From positions 1 through 51,801 of the forward strand of contig JAHLLB010000033.1 of NCBI GenBank assembly GCA_020444425.1: a DNA stretch of 51,801 nucleotides, given 5' to 3'. The translations under genes and the position numbers were made by a program. The notes beneath the pieces were generated by a model. That model did not search any database and was not told the origin of the DNA. It worked only from the letters and a program-made list of their open reading frames with translations. Below, one piece after another: positions 7,633 to 15,495 of this stretch. Every line of letters begins with the position of its first letter. Within the stretch, counting starts at the first letter, position 1. The stretch comes from a bacterium. GTDB lineage: Bacteria > Electryoneota > Electryoneia > Electryoneales > Electryoneaceae.

Positions 7633-8183
7633 TTTGAGGGACTACATGAGAAAACCCGGTAATAGAAGTGAGATCTGCGACTCCGTCCTCCGCCATCCTC
7701 TCCAATTGGACAATCGTCCATGCAGACGCATGCCACTTTTGCAGGTGATGGTTTGCCGATTTGACAGACGCGATTCAACTAGTCATCGAGCGATTCTCAG
7801 GCGGTTGGCCTCCCGAACAACCCCAGCCCCCGGACGCTGCCTCTCCCGGGTTAATCACCGTTTGCAGCCGGATTTCGCTGAAGTCAGCTCAAGAAGTGAG
7901 TTTGGAGTGTGCTAAGAATCGGCTGAGAGCCACTGTGGGTGTGTTACCCGTCACTTTCCTCCTCACAAGCCCTGTGTAGACTGCTTCCGCCAGAAATTCA
8001 ATCCGGACATGGGCAGCAGCGGTCTCCTACCGTTTGCTGAGAGTGGTTTCAAGCACACGATTCTTAGTGGGAACAAATTATCTTGTAGTACGTGCAATAT
8101 CCGAAAAGTTCTCACAAAGAGTGTAAGTTTTACCTATTAGGCAGTAAGAATAAACAGTTTGAATCAAGAGTTGCGAACAAGAG
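7633..8183. other. Divergent intergenic region, no gene recognised
   Basis: Lies between the hsp20 promoter and the PAS sensor gene. Small open frames here lack ribosome-binding sites and family character. An isolated GGCTGAGAG at 7921-7929 is not accompanied by the other conserved parts of a TPP riboswitch. The last 130 bp are AT-richer and presumably hold the sensor gene's promoter. Confidence 0.6.
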
Positions 8184-9695
8184 ATGAACATGCGACAGCA
8201 GAAGACGACACAGCTTACCGGCACGCGCTCACAGACCGGACCTGCGGCGGAGGGTTCTCCCTCTACCCGGCCGGACTCTGTCGCGGAACTCGATCAGATC
8301 TTCAGCGAACCTTACCGCGCGATTTTTGAAGCGACGGGCAACGCGACGATCATTGCGGATGCGGACGCCACAATCCGGCTCGCGAACCGGCGGTTCCTTG
8401 AACTGAGCGGCCTTGAGCGGGAAGACGTGGAGAACGCCCGCAGCTACCTGGATTTCGTGAGTCTGTCTGATGTTGAGCGGATGACGAAATACCACCACGC
8501 CCGCCGTGAATCCGAACAGGGTGTCCCCAGCGAGTACGATTTCACTTTCCTCGGAAAAGGCCAGCAGCGGCTGCGTGCGCACCTGACGGTCCAGATGATT
8601 CCGGGCACGAAACTCAGTGTGGTCAGCATTGCGGACTTGAGCCGGGTGGAGGAAACCCGTCAACGTCTCGACCAGAGTGAGCAACGGTACAGCACGGTGG
8701 CCGAATACGCGCAGGAAATCCTGTTGGTGATGGAACCGAATGGCACGATTACGTTTGCGAATCCCGCAGCGTACAAGGCTACGGGGATCGGCGAGCTCAG
8801 GGACAAGTGGAGCAACGTGTACGGTTGGATCTGCCCCAGCGATCATGAATCGTTCAAGCAAACGCTGCAACAGCGTGTGGACGGTGATCCCGAGGCGGAT
8901 GTCATTGAAGTCGCGATGTGCACGGAATCCGCGGGGTTGAAACCCGTGGAGGTGTCGGTCGTTGCGGTGCCCCGTCACTGGCGTGATCCTGAGTTCCTCG
9001 TCATCGCGCGGGACATCACTCGCCAGAAGGAGATGATGAACCGGTTGCGGGAAGGGTATGATCACCTCGAACAGGTGATTGAATCCGCCAATGCGTTCAT
9101 CGCCTTCTTCGATCAAGAGGCCCGGTTTACGTTAATCAATCAGCGTTTTGCCGATGCGTTGAACCGTCCTCAGGGTGACCTGATCGGACGGCATCCAGCC
9201 GGCCTGTTGTCTGAACCGATGGCAAATTCCGTCGATCGGCGGTTGAAGAAGGCCATGCGTGGCAAGCAGGTATCGTTTGAAGAGAAGATGGAGTTCCCGG
9301 GCATCAGCAAGCCGCGCTGGTACAATGGTACCTACAACCCGATTTTCGACGAGCAGGGCAAGCTGCATGGGTTTGTCATGATCATGCTCGACATCACCGC
9401 TCAGAAGGAAGCGAGCGAAACCCGGCTCGAACGTGAACGCTTGGAAATCGCCCGTAAGTTGGCGCGAACGGTTGCACATGAGTTCCGGCAGCCATTGACC
9501 GCGCTGCGTTTGATCTCGGAAATCGCGATGATGAACAACCGGGACGAAGCATTCCTGCTGCGCAACTTCGACAAGATTCCGGACCTGGTCGACCGGCTGG
9601 ACGATCTCGTGTCCCGCCTGCTGTTGATTACCGGCTTGCAGTCGAAACCGTACCTGCAGAACACTGAGATTCTGGACCTCAAGGCTTCCGCTTAA
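8184..9695 (+). CDS. Triple-PAS sensor protein with DHp domain but no ATPase domain
   Basis: 503 aa, cytoplasmic, no membrane segments. Three PAS domains (about 45-160, 168-285 and 288-405; typical starts at IFEATGNATIIADADATI, YSTVAEYAQEILLVMEPNGT and LEQVIESANAFIAFFDQEA), then a dimerisation/phosphoacceptor (HisKA) helix with VAHEFRQPLTALRLISEIA (His432). The protein stops about 70 residues after the histidine at ILDLKASA, with none of the N, G1 or G2 boxes of an HATPase_c domain. An intrinsic terminator follows at once, and no ATPase fragment is found downstream. It must rely on a partner kinase, or act as a phosphotransfer or dimerisation scaffold. No response regulator is adjacent. Confidence 0.9.
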   Translation: MNMRQQKTTQLTGTRSQTGPAAEGSPSTRPDSVAELDQIFSEPYRAIFEATGNATIIADADATIRLANRRFLELSGLEREDVENARSYLDFVSLSDVERMTKYHHARRESEQGVPSEYDFTFLGKGQQRLRAHLTVQMIPGTKLSVVSIADLSRVEETRQRLDQSEQRYSTVAEYAQEILLVMEPNGTITFANPAAYKATGIGELRDKWSNVYGWICPSDHESFKQTLQQRVDGDPEADVIEVAMCTESAGLKPVEVSVVAVPRHWRDPEFLVIARDITRQKEMMNRLREGYDHLEQVIESANAFIAFFDQEARFTLINQRFADALNRPQGDLIGRHPAGLLSEPMANSVDRRLKKAMRGKQVSFEEKMEFPGISKPRWYNGTYNPIFDEQGKLHGFVMIMLDITAQKEASETRLERERLEIARKLARTVAHEFRQPLTALRLISEIAMMNNRDEAFLLRNFDKIPDLVDRLDDLVSRLLLITGLQSKPYLQNTEILDLKASA

Positions 9696-9742
9696 AAACC
9701 AACAGCAACTGATCGCTCAGAACAGACTTTTGCCCGAACCTC

Positions 9743-9777
9743 GCCCGTGAGACAGATTGTTTCACGGGCATTTTTCT
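9743..9777 (+). terminator. Intrinsic terminator of the PAS sensor gene
   Basis: GCCCGTGA (9743-9750) pairs with TCACGGGC (9762-9769) and is followed by ATTTTTCT, 48 bp after the stop codon. Confidence 0.9.
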
Positions 9778-9876
9778 CGAATCCAGTCTCTGCAATGAGC
9801 CGCCGAAAGAGGCGTAACCGGCGAGAAGACTGGCGCAGCCATCAATTCTCTTCTATGTTATAAGCAATGACGAAGT

Positions 9877-9890
9877 GAACAACGTTGTTC
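9877..9890. promoter_or_regulatory. 14-bp perfect palindrome GAACAACGTTGTTC
   Basis: Sits 24 bp before the start codon of the secreted protein gene at 9915, between a possible -10 (TATGTTATAAGC, 9854-9865) and the ribosome-binding site. Its position suggests an operator; the regulator is unknown. Confidence 0.45.
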
Positions 9891-9914
9891 CAGTACGTAA
9901 TCGAAGGAGGATGT

Positions 9915-11132
9915 ATGAAACTGCCTGTGCGATTTTCCCGCCCTGTTCTCTTGTTGTGCTCCCTGCTGTTTGTCCTGACCTCAACTGTTTTTGCCATCGA
10001 TCCGCCGCAAATTCGCTGGTATCGAACGTACGGCCGTGAATTCAAGGAAGATGCCCGCATGCTGGTGTCTGACCAAGCAGGTGGTTACGTCGCCGCCGGC
10101 ATGAGCAGCACCGCTGACACCACCGCCGCGAACATGTTCCTCGTGCACGTGGACGCTGTCGGCGAGGTCATCTGGCAGCAATTCTACGACTACGGTGAGC
10201 AGACGAAGGCGAAGGACGTCAAGCGATTCCGGGGTGACGGGTATCTCGTCACCGGCTACCGTCTCAACAACGACGGCACCGGCATGGACGGCCTGATCCT
10301 GCGCTTGAACAACCAGGGCGAGCTGATCTGGGATCACATCCTGGAGGGAGATCGCGACGACGTCGCATGGCGATCTTTCCGTGTCGATGACGGTTACATC
10401 ACGGTCGGTATCACCGAGAGCACGCCGGGTGAGCAGAAAGACGCGTTCGTGATGCGACTCAGCGAGGACGGCGAACGGCTGTGGCTGGAAACGTTCGGCA
10501 CCGAACGTGTCGAACGTGCAACCTCCGCAGTGTTGCTGCCGGATGAAGGATTGGTCCTCGCTGGCTTGTCGCGCGACAATCCGACCGCCAACGACGACGG
10601 CTGGATGATGCGTATCGACGCTGACGGCAACATCGTCTGGTGGCATCAATACGGTGGCGACCAGGCGGATGAATTCCACTGGGTCGAACAGACGGAGGAT
10701 GGCGGATTCATCCTCTGTGGCCGATCCAAGTCCTACCGTCCGCCGACGGAAGATTACAATACCTGGCTGGTGAAAACCGACGCCGACGGCAATGAGGAAT
10801 GGAACAACGTCTACGGTCCAGCTCAGGCTGCCGACTGGGCGCAAATGGTACAGATCATTCCGGACGGGTACATCATGACCGGCTCCGCCCACACCCCGGA
10901 ACGCGGTAACCAGATCACGCTTGTGCGTGTGAATGAAGAAGGTGAACTGGTCTATTTCGACGCTCGCGGGTTTGAAGGCTATGACATCGGGTACGCGATC
11001 CGTGTCACGCCCGATGGCGGTTACATCATCGCGGGCAAAATGCTGATGGAGGGACAGGAGTTCAACGACCTCATCATCGGACGGACCCGGCCGGATGTGA
11101 CGTTGCCCCGTAACAAGAATATTATCAAGTAG
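9915..11132 (+). CDS. Secreted propeller-like repeat protein
   Basis: About 405 aa. Signal peptide MKLPVRF...VFA with a hydrophobic core LLLCSLLFVLTSTV, cleavage probably after residue 27. The mature protein consists of about seven repeats of roughly 50 residues with the pattern W-x-(K/R)-x-(F/Y)-G...DGGYI-x-(A/C)-G...D-(G/A)-(W/F)-(L/M)-x-(R/K)-(I/V)-(D/N)-x-x-G, as in beta-propeller-like domains of exported FCB-group proteins. It ends NKNIIK with no type IX sorting domain, unlike the cargo at 15496-17016. AAGGAGG precedes the ATG at 9915. Paralogue of the next gene, sharing RDDVAWRS and WAQMVQ. Function unknown; probably periplasmic or surface-exposed. Confidence 0.8.
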   Translation: MKLPVRFSRPVLLLCSLLFVLTSTVFAIDPPQIRWYRTYGREFKEDARMLVSDQAGGYVAAGMSSTADTTAANMFLVHVDAVGEVIWQQFYDYGEQTKAKDVKRFRGDGYLVTGYRLNNDGTGMDGLILRLNNQGELIWDHILEGDRDDVAWRSFRVDDGYITVGITESTPGEQKDAFVMRLSEDGERLWLETFGTERVERATSAVLLPDEGLVLAGLSRDNPTANDDGWMMRIDADGNIVWWHQYGGDQADEFHWVEQTEDGGFILCGRSKSYRPPTEDYNTWLVKTDADGNEEWNNVYGPAQAADWAQMVQIIPDGYIMTGSAHTPERGNQITLVRVNEEGELVYFDARGFEGYDIGYAIRVTPDGGYIIAGKMLMEGQEFNDLIIGRTRPDVTLPRNKNIIK

Positions 11133-11398
11133 CAACCGGCGGTTTTGAGCAGGTCCTGATGATGTCTCTCCGCGAAATCGAGGCAATAGCCTTGGGATTC
11201 AGCGAAAACTGACAACTAAATTGTTAAGAATTCCTAACTTCGGTTTGCAGCTCGTTGCCAGTGATTCATGGCAGCGGGCTGTAGTGTCTAACTCTAATCT
11301 ATAACAAACGTTGCCCAATCTGTTTGCTCGGATGCCGGTGGTTGAGGTACGCTGCATGTAATCGTAAAGCAGGAATGAACAATCGTAAGGAGTTGTCA

Positions 11399-12655
11399 AT
11401 GTCAGCCCCCCGCAGGAAAAGGATGATTTTCACCGTACTCGTCATTTCAGTTGTCGTCTTTCTTCCCACCTTGAGCCACGCGCAGCAACCTCCGGACATC
11501 CGTTGGGTGCATCTTATCGGGGGTGATTTCAACGACGATTCCCGCATGTTGATAGATGATGGAAACAACGGAGTCGTGGCTGTCGGATTCACCGGGCAGG
11601 CGATGGAATCGGAATCAAACTTGTTCTGTGTTCATGTTGACAGTAGTGGAGCGTTGGTCTGGTATCGTGTCTTCGACTACGGGCAGGTAACGAAAGGCAA
11701 GGATATCATCCGCCTTGACAATGGCGGCTACCTGATCTCCGGTTATCGGCTCGACAACGATGGTTCCGGAATGGATGCGTTGCTGCTCTGTCTGGATGCA
11801 GACGGTAACCTGCTCTGGGACCGGTTGATTGAAGGCTGGCGGGATGATGTTGCCTGGCGGTCATGCCAGGTACACCATGGCTTTGTGGTGATCGGAATTA
11901 CTGAGAGTAATCCAACGGAGCAGAAGAACTCGTTCTTTGCGAAGCTCAACACTCAGGGCGAAATCCAGTGGGTTCGCCAGCATGGCAGCGACTATGCGGA
12001 TCGAACCACCACAATGACACGGACCGCGGATGGCGGGTTTGTCCTCGCTGGTATGACACGCAATACGTCGAATCAACTGGACAATGGCTGGCTTGTCCGG
12101 ACCGATGCCAACGGAAGCGTGCTATGGGAACGGCAATACGGCGGTGAACGGACCGATGAATTTTATTGGGTGGAAGCGTTGAATGATGGCGGGTTTATCC
12201 TGTGTGGCCGCACCATGTCCAACCATGATCGGGAGGATTTCGACCACTGGCTGGTTCGCACCGATGCGGAGGGAAATGAGCTCGCCAGTTTCAGCGGTGG
12301 AGATGCCGAAGCCAATGACTGGGCGCAGATGGTCCAACCGTTGGAGAACGGATTCATCGTGACTGGACGCGGTCATGATATGCTGAACGGAAAGCAGGTA
12401 AGCCTTGGCTATTTCAACTCAAATCTGAGCGAAGTGTACCTGGTGGACCGTGGCTATCCATCCATTGACATGGCTTATGCCGTGCGAGTAATGGACGATG
12501 GCGGGCTGGCGATTTCTGGCAAGGCGACCTCACCCGATGAGGAGTACACGGATTTATTGATCGCCCGAACCGAAGCCCACATTTTTTCTCCCGACAACCT
12601 GCAGCGGGATAGCCAGCGCGGCGCGTTCCGGGTTATCTCAAGCCGCATCGACTAG
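11399..12655 (+). CDS. Secreted propeller-like repeat protein, paralogue of its neighbour
   Basis: About 418 aa. The start at 11399 is supported by AAGGAG seven bases upstream and by the signal peptide MSAPRRKRMIFTVLVISVVV...SHA. The repeats align closely with the gene at 9915 (shared RDDVAWRS, ADGGFVLAGM, DEFYWVE, GGFILCGR, NDWAQMVQ), so the pair is a tandem duplication that has diverged well. There is no C-terminal sorting domain. Its stop codon overlaps the stop of the convergent acyltransferase gene by four bases (CTAG, 12652-12655). No terminator is seen. The 266-bp gap before it holds an AT-rich stretch but no clear promoter. Confidence 0.8.
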   Translation: MSAPRRKRMIFTVLVISVVVFLPTLSHAQQPPDIRWVHLIGGDFNDDSRMLIDDGNNGVVAVGFTGQAMESESNLFCVHVDSSGALVWYRVFDYGQVTKGKDIIRLDNGGYLISGYRLDNDGSGMDALLLCLDADGNLLWDRLIEGWRDDVAWRSCQVHHGFVVIGITESNPTEQKNSFFAKLNTQGEIQWVRQHGSDYADRTTTMTRTADGGFVLAGMTRNTSNQLDNGWLVRTDANGSVLWERQYGGERTDEFYWVEALNDGGFILCGRTMSNHDREDFDHWLVRTDAEGNELASFSGGDAEANDWAQMVQPLENGFIVTGRGHDMLNGKQVSLGYFNSNLSEVYLVDRGYPSIDMAYAVRVMDDGGLAISGKATSPDEEYTDLLIARTEAHIFSPDNLQRDSQRGAFRVISSRID

Positions 12656-14127
12656 AACTGGAAATAGATGTACGCCACTCGTTCACTGGGCCACAGGGCA
12701 AACAGGGCGAATCCGGCCGCGAAGTAGATCAGCCAACGGACTGTTGCGGGGCGTTCGTCCAGCCAGCCCGCGAATCCGCCGACACGGTATGAGAACCAAT
12801 GCAGCAGGATGAACGCACCGGTGATCACGGCGACGAGGAACGGGTTCGCCTGGGCCAGCCCCCAGGAGCCGAGCGTAAAATCGAAGTCGAAGAAGATGTA
12901 TTTCTTGACGGAGTAGATCAGATCCTGCGTGTCCTGCACTCGGAAGAAGATGCAGGAGAGCATGCGCAGGTACATGAAGATCAGCCACTTGAACGCGCTG
13001 ACGGCGAATACGCGCGCCTTTGCCCAGCCATGTAACGTCATCCCCCACGGGTCCGGATCGCCGATCGCGGTGCGCCAGCGTGTCGCGCGTTCGATCACCA
13101 TCACCACGCCGTTAAACAAACCGTACATGAAGAAATTCCAGCCCGCGCCGTGCCAGATACCCATCAGCAGCATCGTGATCAGCAGGTTGATGTAAGTCCG
13201 TGCGATCCCTTTCCGGCTGCCGCCGAGCGGGAAATAGAGGTAATCCCGTACCCAGGTGGACAGCGAGATGTGCCAACGTGTCCAGAACTCGGAGATGCTG
13301 CGTGAGAAGTTTGGGTAGCGGAAGTTGGCCGGGATGTGGAAACCCATCATCCGCGCGACACCGATCGCCATATCGCTGTACGCGGAAAAATCAGCGTAGA
13401 TCTGGATCGCGAACGCGAAAGCGCCCAGCGCAATGATCGGACTTGGCAGGCCCTGTGGCAGGTCGAAAATGAGATCGACCAACCGTCCCACCTGGTCCGC
13501 GACCAGCATTTTCTTGACGAGACCGTTGAGGAACAGATGAAATCCGCTGCGCAGGTTGGCAGCTTTCAGGTTGATCACCTTTCCGCGCAGTTGCGGCAGG
13601 AAATCAGTGCTGCGCAGGATTGGCCCCGCGACCAGTTGCGGGAAGAAGGCGACGTAGGTCGCGAAACGGACGATGGATCGTTCCGCCTCGGTCTTCCCGC
13701 GATAGACGTCGATGGTGTAGCTCATCGACTGGAAGGTGTAGAACGAAATCCCGACCGGCAGCAGAACATTCAGGTACGGTAGCGCGGCGGTGACACCGAG
13801 CTGTTGCAGGCCGACGTTAAGTTCACCGGCGAAGAAGTTGAAATATTTAAACGTACCGAGCAGGCCAAGGTTTGTCAGAACGCTGAACCACAGCCATTTT
13901 TTGCGTTTCGGGTCGCCGACCTCGCGCAATCCCATCCGGAAACCGGACACGTAGTCGACGAGGGTGGATCCCACGATCAGCAGGATATACAGCGGGTTCC
14001 ACCACATGTAGAACACGTACGACGCGGCCAGCAGCATGAACAACTGCAGGGAGTGCGTGCGCAGCAGGATGATCAGCACCAGTACGACGGCGAGCAACAC
14101 ACCGAAGTCGAGGGTCTGGAAAAGCAT
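12652..14127 (-). CDS. MBOAT-family O-acyltransferase (AlgI-like)
   Basis: 491 aa, polytopic inner-membrane protein. AlgI/PatA-type MBOAT enzymes move acetyl groups across the membrane for O-acetylation of alginate, peptidoglycan or other polysaccharides. Family motifs: VGISFYTFQSMSYTIDVYRG, FFPQLVAGPILR, SEFWTRWHISLSTWVRDYLY and the catalytic-histidine motif LMGIWHGAGWNFFMYG (His326). Length is normal for AlgI. Its ATG directly follows the stop codon of the upstream SGNH gene (TAG-ATG, no gap), so the two are translationally coupled and presumably work together. The acceptor is probably an exopolysaccharide, given the polysaccharide genes elsewhere in the window. Confidence 0.93.
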   Translation of the reverse strand: MLFQTLDFGVLLAVVLVLIILLRTHSLQLFMLLAASYVFYMWWNPLYILLIVGSTLVDYVSGFRMGLREVGDPKRKKWLWFSVLTNLGLLGTFKYFNFFAGELNVGLQQLGVTAALPYLNVLLPVGISFYTFQSMSYTIDVYRGKTEAERSIVRFATYVAFFPQLVAGPILRSTDFLPQLRGKVINLKAANLRSGFHLFLNGLVKKMLVADQVGRLVDLIFDLPQGLPSPIIALGAFAFAIQIYADFSAYSDMAIGVARMMGFHIPANFRYPNFSRSISEFWTRWHISLSTWVRDYLYFPLGGSRKGIARTYINLLITMLLMGIWHGAGWNFFMYGLFNGVVMVIERATRWRTAIGDPDPWGMTLHGWAKARVFAVSAFKWLIFMYLRMLSCIFFRVQDTQDLIYSVKKYIFFDFDFTLGSWGLAQANPFLVAVITGAFILLHWFSYRVGGFAGWLDERPATVRWLIYFAAGFALFALWPSERVAYIYFQF

Positions 14128-15414
14128 CTAGCGCCCCCCGCCGGTGGTGTCGGGTCCGGTCTCGGAGGGGACACTTTCGGAGAAAGTGTCCCCTCTGGTG
14201 GTATCCCCTCTGGTGGTATCCCCTCTGGTAGTATCCCCTCTGGTGGTTTCCCCTCTGGTAGTATCCCCTCTGGTAGTATCCCCTCTGGTGGTATCCCCTC
14301 TGGTGGTGTGCTCTGAGGTGGCGTGCTCTGTGGAGGTGTGCCCTCTGGTAACCAGTTCGCCGAGATCCGCCGCGAGTCGTTGCGACCACTTGATCCGGCC
14401 CGGCTCGTAAGGGTGGACGTGGTCGGCGTAATCAGACTCACTGAGCAGCGTGCGATGGTCGAGTAACGGCGTAGCGGTTCGCTTGGCGAGGGCGGCCAGT
14501 TGCGTCATCACGCGCTCGGTTTCCGCGTCGCCGAACGCTCGCGCCAGGCGAGGGTTGACCGGCGCGACCACCATCGCACAGCGCACATCCTTGTCCGCGA
14601 ACCATCCGATCAGCTCGTCAATCATCGCGATTTGTTCGTCCATCGCCTGCTGATCCTGCGCGGTCGCTTTGTTCACCTTGTCGGTGATCCAACGCTCGGT
14701 GGAAACGTCGGAAACGCGGGACTTTCGCACCCACGGATCTTTGAAATTGGTGGTGTAGCCGTCGTAGCGCAGCCCCGGTTTCGATACTTCGCGCATGTAC
14801 ATGTCGAACGCGCCGATGGGGAACACGCGAAAATCGAGCAGGCTGGCGAGGTCGGATTTGTCGAGCGCGGCCAGCTGTTCCGGGGTGAAATACTTCGAGA
14901 AACGATCGTGCGCGGCGGGAGTGAAGAAGTTCCAGTACTCGGCGATCGCCATCCCCTCCTCGGGGATTTTCTGCAGGCCGGTGACGCCGGTCAGGTCGAT
15001 GGTCATGATGACCCACGACGGTTGAGTCTGCCGGAGGGCGTCCGCGATCAGCATCCACTGCGGCGCGCCAGCCCCCATCAACGCGAGGTTGTAGCTCTGC
15101 GTGCCTTCTGGCAGGGCAGGGTCGATCACTGTGCAGTCGACACCCTCGAGCAGCACGGAGGATCCGAGGAAATACAGGTCGCCGGTGGGTTCCTGCCCGG
15201 CTTGATCGACGAGGTACTCATGGACTTCGACGAGGCGGGCGCGGGTTACCGGCATCACGCGCAGATCCACCACCAGCCAGTGGATCACGACGAGAAAGAC
15301 AACTCCGGCGAGCAGCGTGAAGAATAAACCGTCAACCAGCGCGAGCAGCGCGCGCAGGTTGGCCGAACGCGGAGTCGGAGATGTGGTATTGGTTTCGATG
15401 CGTTCCGCCGCCAT
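14128..15414 (-). CDS. AlgX/SGNH-like O-acetylation protein with repetitive C-terminal tail
   Basis: 428 aa. An N-terminal cytoplasmic stub, one membrane segment (about 30-52, LFFTLLAGVVFLVVIHWLVV), then a periplasmic SGNH-hydrolase-like domain with the nucleophile block DLYFLGSSVLLEG and the His-containing block DHVHPYEPGR, as in AlgJ/AlgX/DltD-like acetyltransferase partners. It directly precedes and is coupled to the MBOAT gene. The last 65 or so residues are a pentapeptide array, DTTRG repeated about eight times with degenerate copies before it, then FSESVPSETGPDTTGGGR. This tail is encoded by a 15-bp minisatellite (14191-14354) and is absent from family members as I know them. Confidence 0.8.
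   Translation of the reverse strand: MAAERIETNTTSPTPRSANLRALLALVDGLFFTLLAGVVFLVVIHWLVVDLRVMPVTRARLVEVHEYLVDQAGQEPTGDLYFLGSSVLLEGVDCTVIDPALPEGTQSYNLALMGAGAPQWMLIADALRQTQPSWVIMTIDLTGVTGLQKIPEEGMAIAEYWNFFTPAAHDRFSKYFTPEQLAALDKSDLASLLDFRVFPIGAFDMYMREVSKPGLRYDGYTTNFKDPWVRKSRVSDVSTERWITDKVNKATAQDQQAMDEQIAMIDELIGWFADKDVRCAMVVAPVNPRLARAFGDAETERVMTQLAALAKRTATPLLDHRTLLSESDYADHVHPYEPGRIKWSQRLAADLGELVTRGHTSTEHATSEHTTRGDTTRGDTTRGDTTRGETTRGDTTRGDTTRGDTTRGDTFSESVPSETGPDTTGGGR
14166..14354. repeat. 15-bp minisatellite and perfect hairpin inside a coding sequence
   Basis: About ten to eleven copies of CCCTCTGGTGGTATC-type units (14191-14354), encoding DTTRG on the minus strand. They are flanked at the gene's 3' side by a hairpin with 13-bp perfect arms (14166-14178 and 14182-14194, loop GGA) whose GGGGACACTTT core equals that of the intergenic hairpin at 3101-3132. 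Copies at the right end are degenerate, so the array appears to have grown towards the hairpin. The unit length preserves the reading frame. Confidence 0.92.
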
Positions 15415-15495
15415 GGACGTGCAAGAGTGAAACTGGGCGAACAGTCAATTTCAGTCCGCCCATGTTACACTCCGCAATCGCTGTGAACAAGGGAC

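Noticed and set aside
7915..7965. GGCTGAGAG as part of a TPP riboswitch
   Set aside because: The rest of the aptamer, including the second conserved helix and the GAACCTGATCTGG-type segment, is missing, and the gene downstream is a sensor protein, not thiamin metabolism.
12652..12655. Four-base overlap of convergent stop codons (CTAG) as a regulatory site
   Set aside because: A palindromic CTAG naturally gives TAG on both strands; this is compact gene packing and needs no further explanation.
14191..14354. 15-bp repeats as a CRISPR-like or integron-like array
   Set aside because: No spacers, and the units lie in frame within a coding sequence that continues normally on one side.
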